DNA from: Acanthochromis polyacanthus
Lineage: Eukaryota > Chordata > Actinopteri > Pomacentridae
Length of the DNA: 64,000 nt
Direction of reading: 5' to 3'
Assembly (NCBI RefSeq): GCF_021347895.1
Contig: NC_067120.1
Span: forward strand, 10,587,361-10,651,360
Shown: positions 12,600 to 23,731 of the stretch, one piece after another
How the letters are laid out: each line of letters begins with the position of its first letter
Numbering within the stretch: the stretch's first letter is position 1
Notes under the pieces: model-generated
The model's input: the letters and a program-made list of their open reading frames with translations, nothing else
Databases searched by the model: none
Told to the model about the DNA's origin: nothing
Made by a program: the position numbers and the translations under genes

Positions 12600-13040
12600 T
12601 GTACTAAAGCACAACTAAATTACCTCCATGCTCTCTATAATGTTCCTCTTCCTTATCCTCTCAGGGTTCACTCATGGTGGCTTCTGTCCCTCGTCGTCAC
12701 ACTGGGCCCTCTTTCCTGTCCTGGAGTCATGGAGTCATTCAACATCTCTCCTGAAAGAAAACAAAGAAAACAACACGGCAGAATCTGATCTAGTTTTTTT
12801 TTTAAAAAATGACATTGTTTTTGGGAGCTTGTTTGACTGCTGTTGTCTTAAAAATATCAATGAGACACCCACAGCATGAAGAGTGTCAAATCAGCATGAA
12901 ACTCACCTTTTTTCTCGACATAATACTTACATTGCAAGATGCAGCAAGCTGGGAATCTGTGTGGCATACAACTCCTCTGGCAGTGAGGAGACCACACAAC
13001 TAATACTTACCTTTCTCCAGCTACCAGATTTACCCCCCCA
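12600..13040 (-). other. Cluster of splice-like signals on the minus strand, unresolved
   Basis: Read on the minus strand, this stretch holds several strong donor-like sites: GAGAAAGGTAAGT, TTGCAATGTAAGT and AAAAAAGGTGAGT. It also holds an acceptor-like TTTGTTTTCTTTCAG near 12753. The frame after that acceptor is open for about 26 codons to a TGA. No family is recognised and no frame can be joined confidently to the first-exon-like site at 16081-16086. This could be the 3' end of an unknown gene, or chance. Confidence 0.2.
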
Positions 13041-13074
13041 GAAATCTTGCCCTAGTCCCCGAAGCTTGGAGGGC

Positions 13075-13550
13075 AGCTAAAAGCAGCTAGAAGCGCAGAG
13101 GTGGAGGACTCGTGGGCAGCAGTGACTCAGGACAGTGTTCAGTTGCAAGCCTGCGAGCTGACAGCCACTGATCTGAGACCCACTGAGCTAATACCAACCG
13201 GAGCTCAGCCAGGCTGGGTACAAACCAGTCAGCAGCCACCCCACAAGCCTCCACCCCAGAGCTTCCACCCAACAAGCATGCGAGCCGGCGAGCAAAGCGC
13301 CTCCGAAGGCGGCGCTCACTCCTGAGAAGCCACAGAGCCGCCACCCTACGAGCTGCCAACCAGACGAGTCTGAGCCAGCGAGCCGCAAGCTGGGGATCCG
13401 CATTCCGGGGACATTGGTCAAAGACAGTCACGACACTGCCAGCTGCAGCCCAGATACGTTCAGGCCAGCGAGAGGCGTGACTGTGAACTGGGGGCCTGGT
13501 AGCTGGAGCCCAGCGAGCTGAGGGGCCCTCGCGTGGGCGGCGTGGATCGC
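13075..13550. repeat. GC-rich degenerate minisatellite-like block
   Basis: Roughly 480 bp built from imperfect repeats of GCGAGCYGNNARCC/GAGCCAGCGAGCCGC-like words (13158, 13286, 13373-13390, 13466, 13513). It has much higher GC than both flanks. Because stop codons are rare in such sequence, both strands show long open frames; the minus-strand frame reaches 162 codons. The composition explains the frames, so no protein is called. Confidence 0.5.
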
Positions 13551-14354
13551 TCTGATAACAGAAACAAGATAACATTTAAATATTGGCTTCATGAACACAC
13601 ATCAAATCATCATGAGGATTTACTGGGCATTAAATCATTAACTTTATATGAGAACAACTCATCAAAACTGTGTTTAAAGCCAGAGGATGGAACTATGGAC
13701 TGTCAGATACAGTGTAGTGGTACACAGTGTGTTGTTGGAGCTGACATGGACACCGTGCTTGTGTTAACTTCACCACAAACCTCAAATCGAAGAGCACCAC
13801 AGATGAAGACTGAATGAAAACAATGCAGCAAACATTACACACATTTGAGCCATGAGGATATTTGAAGCAAAATTGATTAAAAGCAACTGAGATTTCAACT
13901 ACTGATTTGTAATGACAGCTCTTTGAAATTTTACAGATATGGCTGTAAAAAGTTTGTGACTGAAGCAGCTGTCAGCATCTGTATCATCACAGAGATTGAG
14001 ACGGAGCAGTCAGGTTAGAAAAAAGTCAACACATATCAACTCTTTCTCACATTCAATTCATTTTTGGTGGATTTGAAGGCAACAGATGACTGTAATGAGT
14101 CGTGTTTGTATGTTTTAAAAGGTTTTGTAGTTCTCAGTCACTGACAAATTGCACGAATTGTCTCCTACAAAATCTGCCTCACATATGTTACAGCTGATAG
14201 TGACAGACATCATTACTGTTACCCTGAAAACACCTCAAACTGTGATGTAACATCAGAGCATCAGTAAATTGTCAGACTTCTCAAAGTCTCAAATACACAA
14301 TTCAACAACATTACATTTTCCATCCTGCAGAGAAAGCTTTAATCGATGATAGTC

Positions 14355-14648
14355 TGTCATTTTGACCAATATCTATGTGGGGGGAAAAAGAAAATTTGTG
14401 GTTTTCTTTTTATATTACTGATTTCTGAAAAGTCTGTAAAATTACACATAAACTTTAGAATAATCCCATATAACTTTTAGATCTATCAGATTTGATCTCA
14501 ACTTTACCATAAAAATCATTAAAATTGCAGTAGTTTTTCACAAACTTTATAATTCATTCTCACACTCACTGCAATAAAACAGCTATACTTAAACAGATGC
14601 AGCCACAAAACCACGTGCGTAATTACGCACGCTGGACCTCGGCCACTT
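14355..14648 (+). repeat. Direct repeat, left copy (pairs with 16815-17130)
   Basis: The same order of blocks appears in both copies: GTCATTTTGACCAATATCTAT, a G/A run, TATATTACTGATT, CTGAAAAGTCTGTAAAAT, AATAATCCCATATAAC, CACAAACTTTATAATTCAT, CTGCAATAA, CAGATGCAG and CACGCTGGACCT. The copies are about 2.45 kb apart in the same orientation. The GTAATTACG palindrome closes this copy. Confidence 0.8.
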
Positions 14649-16000
14649 GTTTTTTCCGCTATCCAACACTGAATTGAGTTCAACTCTGAGCTCAGAACAA
14701 CACAAATCTGGCTGTGTCAACACAAGTTCACAAACAGGATCATCACACCTCGATGCACAAAATCTGCGCGTTCTGACGCCGTGACGTTTCCTCCTCACGG
14801 TTCTCCTAGTAGTTCCAACATCTCCATGGTTACCAAAATCTGTATTTTTGAGCGTCTTTTGAAAAATGGTCCAGTCGCCATCTTTTTTCACTCATTTCTA
14901 ACTCAAATTTCAACAAAATTATTCACCTTAAACAATCAAAATAAGTTGTTTTTGTCCCCTTGAAGTCACTACAACTTTGTAAATACATCCCTCACATCTC
15001 CAGGACCTTTCATAAAAGAAAACTCAGAAATAACATTTTTGCACCACGTGAATGTCAGTATTACTCAAATTGGGTTATTTCAAAGAGTCAATAAATACTC
15101 CATTTTTATTTAACAAACATTTGTCTGGGACTGTTTGCACAAATCACTGCTATAAATAACAAAACTGCATGCGTAATTACGCTGAACATTTGGTCATGTT
15201 CAGCCTACAACAATCAAAAACAGTTGTCTTTTCAAATAAGTACACAAATGTCTAACATTCTGTCACTTTACAGTCTCGTTATTCACGACCATTTTATGAA
15301 AAATGTCCCAGTTTCCATCTCGGTTCCAAAACCTTGAACACCAATTTTGACTAAATTTATGCCCTCTGTAAACAATATCACAGTTTTTCAAGTTACTGCA
15401 GCTTTGTTGACACATCCTCACATTTAATGGGAACACTAATACAAGAACATTTAAAAAAAAACAAAAAAAATAACAAATTTACACCACGTGAATGTCAGTA
15501 TCCCTCAAACTGGGTTATTTCAAAGTCAAAAAACACTCCCTTTTTAGTAAACAAACACTTGTGTGCGACTGTTTTGGTATTTACTTAATATAAATCACAA
15601 AACTGCACGCGTAATTACGCACCTTGGTGTTAAGTCACGCTAAACTAATCGCAATCAGTAATAAGCACACAAATGTTTAATATTATGCCACTTTAAAGAG
15701 CATGTTTCATAAAATGCTGATTATTCATGGAGCATTTTATGAAAAATGTCCCGGTTTCCATCTTGGTTCCAAAACTTTGAACGCCAATTTTGACTAAATT
15801 TATGCTTCAAAAACCAAAGTCACGGTTTTTCAAGTTACTGCAGCTTTGTTCACACAATACTCACATTTACGGGGAACATTAATACAAGAAAACTTGAAAA
15901 AAACAACAACAATTGTACATGAAGACAACGTCAGCATCACCCAAACTGGGATTTTCGAGCAAATCATCAAACATTCACTTACTTAACAGATTCTATATTC
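14600..16000. repeat. Tandem array with a period of about 440 bp
   Basis: The block CACCACGTGAATGTCAGTA starts at 15042 and again at 15482. A diverged version (AACGTCAGCATCACCCAAACTGGG) begins near 15927. Between these anchors the units share ACAAACA..TTGT, CAAAACTGCAYGCGTAATTACGC, AAAATGTCCC.GTTTCCATC and AGTTACTGCAGCTTTGTT. A more diverged leading unit begins near 14600. At least three units are visible. No coding frame is conserved between them. Confidence 0.75.
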
Positions 16001-16080
16001 ATCTAATTATTTTTAACTTTTGTTAACAGGGGTAAATTAGTGAATTAGGCCCATGAAAAGCACGAATGAAATTTTCTTAC

Positions 16081-16351
16081 CGGCATGCTGACTCTAGGGT
16101 CTGCTGTCCTCTGAATAGCAGGTGATCCTCTCTGACTGGTGGTCTCTCCTGAAGATTAGGTCCCTTCTTCTTCTTCTTCTTCTTCTTTTATCGGATCCGA
16201 CGAGTTTCTTCTTCCAAAGGTTGGTAGTTCAGATGCTTTCAAGCTTTAGCTCTCCAAAGATCGCAGCTTTCCAGCGGTTAGGTCGTTTTGCAAAGTCCTC
16301 GAAGTCCAAGTGCAAAAAGAGACAGAACTAAAGGTCTGCGGGCCTTTTATA
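16081..16351 (-). promoter_or_regulatory. Candidate minus-strand TATA promoter and first exon
   Basis: On the minus strand a TATAAAAG lies at 16351-16344 within CCTATAAAAGGCC. About 258 bases downstream comes an ATG (16086-16084) followed by CCG and immediately by GTAAGA, a strong donor. A (GAA)n run, from CTT repeats at 16166-16190, lies in the presumed 5' UTR. If real, exon 1 codes only Met-Pro and the rest lies towards lower coordinates, through the 440-bp array. No downstream exon is recognised, so this may be the promoter of a lost gene or of a mobile element. Confidence 0.3.
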
Positions 16352-16814
16352 GGCGTTCGGCTTCGGATTGACTTTCAAACAATGCACGCAGAAGTGTTGC
16401 TATGGAGCTGAATGGATGCTCTATACTGATCATTTATCTGTTCTCTAGCTGATTTTTGCTCCGTGTACGTTTCCATCACCGCTGTCACAAATATATGGAG
16501 CTCTAAAGTCATCTCCAACAAGCAATATGAACCTTTTCTCTTAAGATCGGCCGTTAAAGACAATGAGAAAGATTACAAAAAGTTCAGTAGATAGAAAACA
16601 TGACAGCTTTATAGCCAGGCTGTTAAAGAATTAATTACATCAATTAAGATGTGAGTTGTTCTAATCTCTGCAGGGATTCAGATCCTTTCCTCTAATGGTT
16701 TCTATTGATCACACTGATCTCTGCTTGGAAGAGCTGACACGTTTTTCATTCATTTATTTATTTATTTGTTTTATATTTTAGGCCAAGTGTGAGTTTTCCC
16801 TGCTTGTCTGTCTG

Positions 16815-17130
16815 TCATTTTGACCAATATCTATTTGGGGGTAAATAAAAAAAAAGACAGTTTGTGTTTTTCTGTTTATATTACTGATTACTGAAAAGTC
16901 TGTAAAATGATATATAAATTTGAAAATAATCCCATATAACCTTTAGGTCTATCAGATTTTTTGAAGTGCTTGATTGCAACTTCTGCAGAAAAAAATCAAT
17001 AAAATAGCAGTAGTTCTTCACAAACTTTATAATTCATTTTCACACTCGCTGCAATAAGACAGCGATAGTCAACCAGATGCAGCACACAAAACCACATGCA
17101 TAATTAGGCACGCTGGACCTTGGCCACTTC
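16815..17130 (+). repeat. Direct repeat, right copy (pairs with 14355-14648)
   Basis: It matches the left copy block by block. Extra sequence is inserted near 16960-16990, and the palindrome is decayed to CATGCATAATTAGGCAC. The higher divergence in the palindrome than in the flanking blocks suggests the duplication is not recent. Confidence 0.8.
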
Positions 17131-20100
17131 GACTCAGTTATGCTTAACAAACAACAACACGTCTCCCAAATAAGCACACAAATGTGTTCAGTGTCTTATT
17201 ATTCGCATGTGCTTGTGTTTGCCATGTATTTGTTTTTGCTTTTCCACTTGTCTGATCCATCCGTTGTTTTACATCTTTCTGTATCTGCTCATGCTTTTGG
17301 TTTTGCACAAAATAAAGCTGGACTCAAAATTACACACATTAAAATCTATGAGTCAGTTCATCCATCTGTACACACAGTAGCTGCTGTAGATTTAATGCAT
17401 TTTAAAATGAGGACACGCTCCATGCAGTGATCTGAAAATGCCAAAGAAAGTGTAAAACATGTTTACATTAAATAATTTTGCTGCATATATGGGGACACTG
17501 TATTATAGATGATCGATGGCACCACTGAGTGGGTGTAGACCAGTTTATTGTTTGGTTTATGGTTACTTGTCATTGGTGATTAGGAAACCAGCCAAGTGCT
17601 GCAGTTAAGTCTCTCACCGTTTGCTCTACTGTGCAAAGCATTATTAATTTCAAATGCAGTTCTGTTGGACTGTTCTTGATGCTTATTTTAATTCTGAATT
17701 GCACTGTTCTTGAAGCTATCTCACTTGAGCATCTGAGTTTTATGCTGATGAGCTCAGTAGAACCTGTATTTTAAGGATTTTATTTGAGGCAGCTTCTTCC
17801 AAGTACAGTGATGCAGTATATTGTCAGTTTTATAAAAATAAATTGTTAACAATCTTCAGGTGAAACATTGAAGATTTGTAATAAACTTTGAGAGTGCATT
17901 CTCTTGGTTTTCAGCTTTTTGTTTTGTTTGCAAAGCTTGAATGGAATTAGAGTTTAATATCAAGCTGTTATATACAGAAAAAATACTGTGAAATCAACAG
18001 TTATCAGCAATATATTATAATAAATTAAAATGGATGCATGTGTGCTGCCAGTATTTTACTGTTATTTCAGTATAAATCTTCACAGTAACTTTATTTATTG
18101 CTAAATCCTCAAAGAGTAGCTTGTTTATACCGGAGAGGAGCAGAGTGGGCTACATTTTATAGATTTTCCAGCTCTGACCAATCAAGTTAACTGTAGGGCT
18201 GAAAGTAACTGAGCAAAATAAACCTTTAAAATCATATCGTGTTAGTTAGAAAGTGTTTGGAGTAGGGGAAAAAAAAAACATTATAGTTTTAAAGGTTTAT
18301 TTCAATAGTGTTTTTATGGGTGAAATAATGCTTTGAAACTGTAAGCTGTTGCTTTTATAACCACCCTGTTTGGTAAGCAGCACCGTCGCAATAAACAAAG
18401 TTCTTAGAAATCCTGTCCTTCAGCTTCAGTCCGTAAACTGCAGCTTCTTCTGTTGCAGACAACACATTACCTCCATAAACACTTTTATAAAGTCCTTCAT
18501 CAACCCATAACCTAAGTAAAAGCATATTGATTTTGAGCTTTTTCATGCATTTTAATGATGTTTTTTCAAATTCACTTCAGTTTCTGACAGTACGCTGTAC
18601 TCAAAGGCTTTGGAAGAATAAAAGACTTTGCAGGACTGCAGTTATGCTTTAGTGGCACAATCAGAAGGATATTCTTATCTTGTTAACCCTTTGAGCTTTT
18701 TCTCCCTTTTCAAGCATTCTTGAAATCATTTCTTGTAAAGGAAACGAAACCTCTTTCAAAAAAGTGGTGAATTTAAAGGAGACTGGTTGTTAGCGTGCTT
18801 TCAGACTTGGATACTTGGAGGAATATTGAGGTCAAGAGAGTGTAAAGTGTATAAATAGACGCTGGTACTCAAGGTCAGGCTAGATGTATGTGTTGCGTCA
18901 AAAGCATAGGAAACACATGCACAGAAGCCTGTTTCAAATGTTGCTTGAAAAAATAATGGTAGTCAAGGCAGAGAAAAAGCCTCTGTGCTTATATTTATAG
19001 CTAAAGACTACCCCCTTTCTAATCAATAATATTAAAGCAAGCGGCATTTTAAATGACCTTCACTCCAGAAATTCTGTTCAGTACAGCTGTGATTGTACAT
19101 AAACATGCGGGGGATGTTACTAAATCTGCACGCACTAAGAGAGGTTTTATCAATATCTATATAGATGCAGTTAATACTGGCAGTTGTGTCACAGATGCTA
19201 CTCTACCTTTAAGTGCTCAGTACTTGGTTCACAAACTGTTGCTGGTCCCATTTCAATTCTCCGATTTTTCCAATTACAATGCCGCAATATAATTTATTTC
19301 AGAGCTGCTGATATGAGCAGAAACTGCAGCGAACAATGGGACAGACTGAGCTCGAATGGACTGAAAAGGCTTTGTGAGTGTTAACCATCAGTCCTTTGGT
19401 TTATTAATTTCATCATTTCTTCCCTGATCTTCTTTATCACAATGAAACACGTTCAAAAAGAATATCATTTCTCACTTTTTAAGCTCCCTGCTCATCTCGT
19501 TTTTCATCACATCTCCATTTTTAATGTGTGCAGAGTCTGTTGAGAAGTTGCTGGAAATTAACTTTCCACTTCGGCGAAAGCAAACACTGTGAAAGTCATT
19601 TCCCCCCGAACTTTTCAATCAGGAAGCATGTTCACTGCTTTGGGTCAGAAATGTTTAAATATTTAAATGTGTCATTGAGCCGCCTGCTTCATCAGGTATT
19701 CAGTTGTTTTGATTGTGGAATCGCATACTGATTCATCTGAAGCCATATTCTGAAATTTGCTTCAATAAGTTATACATTTATTCCATCAAATTACTATTAT
19801 GATTGAGGATATACTGTATGTGAAACAATGCTCATCAAACACGGTCCTGCATAGGAATTATTTCAAGGTCACTTCAGCACCATCATGACTTCACTGCTAT
19901 GGAAATGAGTCCAGCTGATATTGGAAAACAGAGTGACCTTATGAACAAAGAGGTGAGGGCATTGGAAAAAACACCACATTTGAATCAACATTTAGTTTCT
20001 AGGCAGCTCATTACTTCACACACTGGACCAGTCCTTAACAGATGAAATAATATTTCAGCAGCACAATCATTTTTAAATGTCGCATTAAATCATAATCTTC

Positions 20101-20470
20101 TCACTAAGCTTTGAGAAATAAATCCACACAGCCTTTCACAAATACCCCCATTTCCTTATACACTGCCTGAATAAAAAAAGTCGCCACCTAGATTTAACTA
20201 AGCAAACAGCTAAGAGCCTTCCATTAGATAATTACTGCAGTGATGAATATGTTTCAGCCGCAAAAATATATTTAATCCTAGCTGATGCAGTGAGGAGCTT
20301 CTCATTTCTTAAACAACCATGGTGGGAGACATATCATGTTGTCCTGGAAAGGATGTTAATCTCTCTCAGAAGGGTCAAATTACTGACCTGCATCAAGGAA
20401 CGAAAACAACTGAGATTTCTGAAACTACTAAAATCAGGTTAAGAATCGTCCTACGCATTATTACACATGT
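17131..20470. other. Intergenic DNA, nothing recognised
   Basis: AT-rich sequence without a coding signal. Several AATAAA/AATAAT motifs occur. The open frames at 17140-17430 and 19053-19292 have no splice context and no family resemblance. Confidence 0.35.
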
Positions 20471-20474
20471 GTAA

Positions 20475-20898
20475 TACAAGGCCCGCGGGCCATATCCGGC
20501 CCGCGAGATCATTTTAAATCGATTTATTATTGTTGTTGTTAATGGCCAGACGATATGAAGCGCTGACAACACACAAACTACAGATCCCATAATGCAGCGC
20601 AACAGCTGCCTTGCCGAATGATAGGTTACCTGGGAACATTTCCACGTCATTCAAGTCAAGCCTCTGTTATTGTCTGCAACCCTATTGTAATGTCAAAGCT
20701 AGCCCTTAACAATGGCGAAAAGAAAAGTTGATTTGTTTTCTTTTTTCTTTGCTGACAAAGACGTCTTGCTGATGGGAGTGTCAGGGCCAGCAGAACAGCA
20801 GGTAAAAATCCAACAGACAAAACGCCACCTACAGACCATATTCCATATTGCTATCTGCTGCAAGTGCCCAGTTGCGGTGCTGCGTCACGCTGTCTGCC
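20475..20898 (+). mobile_element. hAT-superfamily (Charlie/ZBED-like) transposon remnant
   Basis: It starts with AAGGCCCGCGGGCCATATCCGGCCCGCGAGATC, a typical left end of hAT elements related to the GTF2I-repeat/ZBED transposases. After an untranslated leader, ATGGCGAAAAGAAAAGTTGA (20712) gives MAKRKVD, the usual first residues of those transposases. After about 20 codons the similarity is lost. The rest of the transposase is deleted and an inverted-repeat structure follows. Confidence 0.6.
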
Positions 20899-21192
20899 CC
20901 GAATGAGACGGAGCGCCCCTAGCAGACAATGTGGGAGCTGCAGTGTGGCCAAACAAATGTACCGTAGTAGTAATGTAGGTCATAATTTTTTGAATATTTT
21001 TTGATGTTGTAGATGTATTTCGCGGGCTGGGTCGGACCCCCTGGGGTCCCCTCGGGGTCACACCTACGGTCTGCGGACCGGTACCGGTACATCAAAAAAT
21101 ATTCAAAAAATTATGCCCTACATTACTACTGCATTTGTTTGACCACACTGCAGCTCCCACATTGTCTGCTAGGGGCGCCCCGCCTCATATGG
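20899..21192. repeat. Long inverted repeat (arms of about 105 bp, loop of 83 bp)
   Basis: The left arm 20899-21006 and right arm 21090-21192 are reverse complements, apart from a 4-5 base gap (left copy has ACGGTAC where right has GC) and a few substitutions. Arm ends read CCGAATGAGACGGAGCGCCCC and GGGGCGCCCCGCCTCATATGG. The 83-bp GC-rich loop contains CCCCCTGGGGTCCCC and ACCGGTACCGGTAC. The structure would fold into a strong cruciform or hairpin RNA. Confidence 0.9.
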
Positions 21193-21369
21193 AGTTTTTG
21201 GATTACAAGGGATAAAAGGCACCAATACCTAATCTGTGCTAACATACCTGAATACACAACACACACAGGGACAAACACACCACAGAGACAGTGTGCTGTT
21301 ACATATTAAAACAGATTGTTATATCACATTGTTTGGTTTTATTTATAATATAATATTTAATGTGTAATT

Positions 21370-21815
21370 TAGAAAAGATCCCCTTGTGGGAGCCCTCCTT
21401 TTTTAATGGTCTCTTCCACCCTTATTAGTTTCACCTATGCCTTGTTTCCACATGAGCTCTCTGTCTACATATGTGTCTTCCCTGTCAGATTCCAGTTCAT
21501 CTGTCTGTTTACCTTTTTCACCTAACTATCTCTACTTCTGCTGCCTGAACTCCAGTCTGTGTATTCTCAGTCCCTCACTGTGATTTAGTGTCTCCCAGCT
21601 GTATATAATTCTCCTTTCTGAAAATTTTCTTGGTTGTTTTTTGACATCTTTTATTGGACTTTGTTTGTTCAGTCTCCCTGGGTGCCTTTTCTTTGTTTTC
21701 CTAGCAGCCTTTGTTAGCCCATTCAGTAAGTTTTGGATTTAAGTTTGTTTTTTGCTACAACCTGATGCCTGTTGTGTCTGCTTTTGCATTGTTTCCTGAT
21801 CACAGCATAACAAGA
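21370..21815 (+). repeat. Retroelement-like segment (possible solo LTR)
   Basis: Pyrimidine-rich sequence with a TATA-like CCAGCTGTATATAATTCTCC near 21595, a TTTATTGGACTTTGTTTGTT stretch and a terminal CAGCATAACAAGATGG. The layout resembles fish LTR ends. No terminal repeat partner or coding region is in the window, so the call is tentative. Confidence 0.35.
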
Positions 21816-23340
21816 TGGATTTGTTTACTCTGTACAACAGGAGAAACATTAATGCCAGCTGTAATTAACCATTAAAACCTTTGGAAAGTGTTTGAAAGGC
21901 TGCATTCCAGTCATTAATGCAGTTATTGAAAGGAAGGTTGCACTTGAACTTGAGCAGTTAGGTCATTATCAGTCCTTTGATTTATGACGCAACACTCATC
22001 AGCATCAAATATGATGCTACTAAAATGCTACTAATGTGAAAACACCAGTGATAATGTGATGTGCTGTAGATCTGTGTTGTACTTCTATTGTTTCTCATTT
22101 CACTTAATTGCTCATAAATTTGACATTTACTCTGGTAATTTACATGATAAGCACTTTGCAACACAACACAAATCACATGTAAATAAAATCTTTGCTTCTG
22201 GATGACTTCCTGTCCATTCTGTACTCGATGAAACAAACTGAGGCTAATGGATGGCATTTTGATGCATTAATTGTATTACACATTAAGCTGTACACGCAAC
22301 AAATATTCCTGTATAATTAGAGTAAAATACTGACAGCTGTATTTTCAATGTTTTTTGAAACTGTTATTTACTGTATTCTACTGTTGAATGTGGATTTTAC
22401 AGTAGAGCAGTGACTGTAGTGGTCAACAGTATTGGACAGTATTTATACATATTTATTACTCCAATTTACTTAAACAGTTAATGAATGTAAAACTGATTGC
22501 AGAACTCTATTGAACTTTCCAACATGATACTTTTTCCATGTAGTGTTGCCACTGTATACAACATTAATCCTACCTGTAAGTAACATTTGCTTCTTTAAAA
22601 ATTTATAAACACTACTGTGAGTTGCAGACATATACTATAGATATCAACATCTTTGTGATACAGAAATGAGATAAACCAACCCTGTTCAACATATTAAAAT
22701 ACATACTGAACTTAAACACCAAAATAATTAAGGATAAGGCAAGTTACATTATAGTAGATTAGGAGCATGTAAAAATTAGTCAGGGCATCAGTATGAAATT
22801 AGTCATAGCATCATGTAAATTACAATATATATCAAATCACTCATCGAAGCAGCACTTTTTGATCTGTTGTGTGAGAATTTTTTGTGTAATTTCCCCCATT
22901 TTTAAAAATCTATTTATTGATTTTTACAGTAGCTGGCTGTTACTGGTTGCTATTATTTTGACTACTAAAAAGCGCAATGTTTTTTGATATTTAAGTGTGC
23001 TTTGGAAACACATTATACTACTGATAGAATTTGGTAGAACATTTAATGTAACTCATTGAAGTATTATCATATCTGATACTTCAGAGTTACTAATCACTGT
23101 CAAATGAAGCAATGAAACAGATTAAAACCCCAACTAACTTTCAAAAATGTGTCAATATTTAGAAAGTAAGCAATGGGTAATTTTATTTTCCTATTTCATG
23201 TATTTCCAATAATTGAAAGCATTTCTGCCGTGGTAATATTTAGTTTTGTATGTGGGGTCTAAATCGCTTCTGTTTTTCTGCTTAATCCAACTAGTTTTAT
23301 CAGTATCTCATTAAACTTAGGACTGACATTTTCTGCGTCT
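21816..23340. other. Intergenic DNA upstream of PEX11, nothing recognised
   Basis: Very AT-rich sequence with short open frames only. Confidence 0.35.
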
Positions 23341-23354
23341 GTTAAGAGCTAAAA

Positions 23355-23731
23355 TTTACAGTTACTATAGTAACCAATAGTAACGCACTGGTCCGTCCAC
23401 AAAATGAGTCCGTTCTTGGTCCGTTTCCAAAGCAGTCCGTCGGGAAACAAATGCCTCTACGGTTTTGTTCCGCCGGTATATATTAATAGAGGCGGAGGGC
23501 AAAATTAGCTTATTGACAACGTGGGACGCGGAAGAAGTTTCGAAATTCTAAGTATTTGTTAGAGTTTTAATTGGAAACGTTATGTAAACAGCAATTGTTG
23601 GCACTGTTTAAACTGAGGACAAGTAAGTGGCATTACACTTCGCAAAATTAATGTTTTCAGCTTCGTCGCTGAACGAGGTTAAACTTGGCTTTAGCTAAAC
23701 TAGAACAACCTGTTCTTGGTCGATTTTTACA
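23355..23731 (+). promoter_or_regulatory. PEX11 promoter region and 5' UTR
   Basis: Upstream of the PEX11 start the base composition changes from AT-rich to mixed. The perfect 14-bp palindrome GTTACTATAGTAAC (23361-23374) overlaps a CCAAT box (23374-23378). Four GTCCGT words follow within about 60 bp (first near 23391). A TATA-like GGTATATATTAATAG lies near 23476. The palindrome resembles RFX X-box sites (GTNRCC/RGYAAC). Functional use is inferred from position only. Confidence 0.45.

Noticed and set aside
13087..13575. 162-codon minus-strand open frame as a protein gene
   Set aside because: Its Arg/Leu/Trp/Ala-rich composition is what the GC-rich repeat gives in any frame. Both strands are open, there is no domain and there is no splice support.
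13533..13817. piggyBac-like transposase start (MGGVDRSDN) on the plus strand
   Set aside because: Only the short GGVDRSD word agrees. The following residues do not resemble the family, so I treat it as chance.
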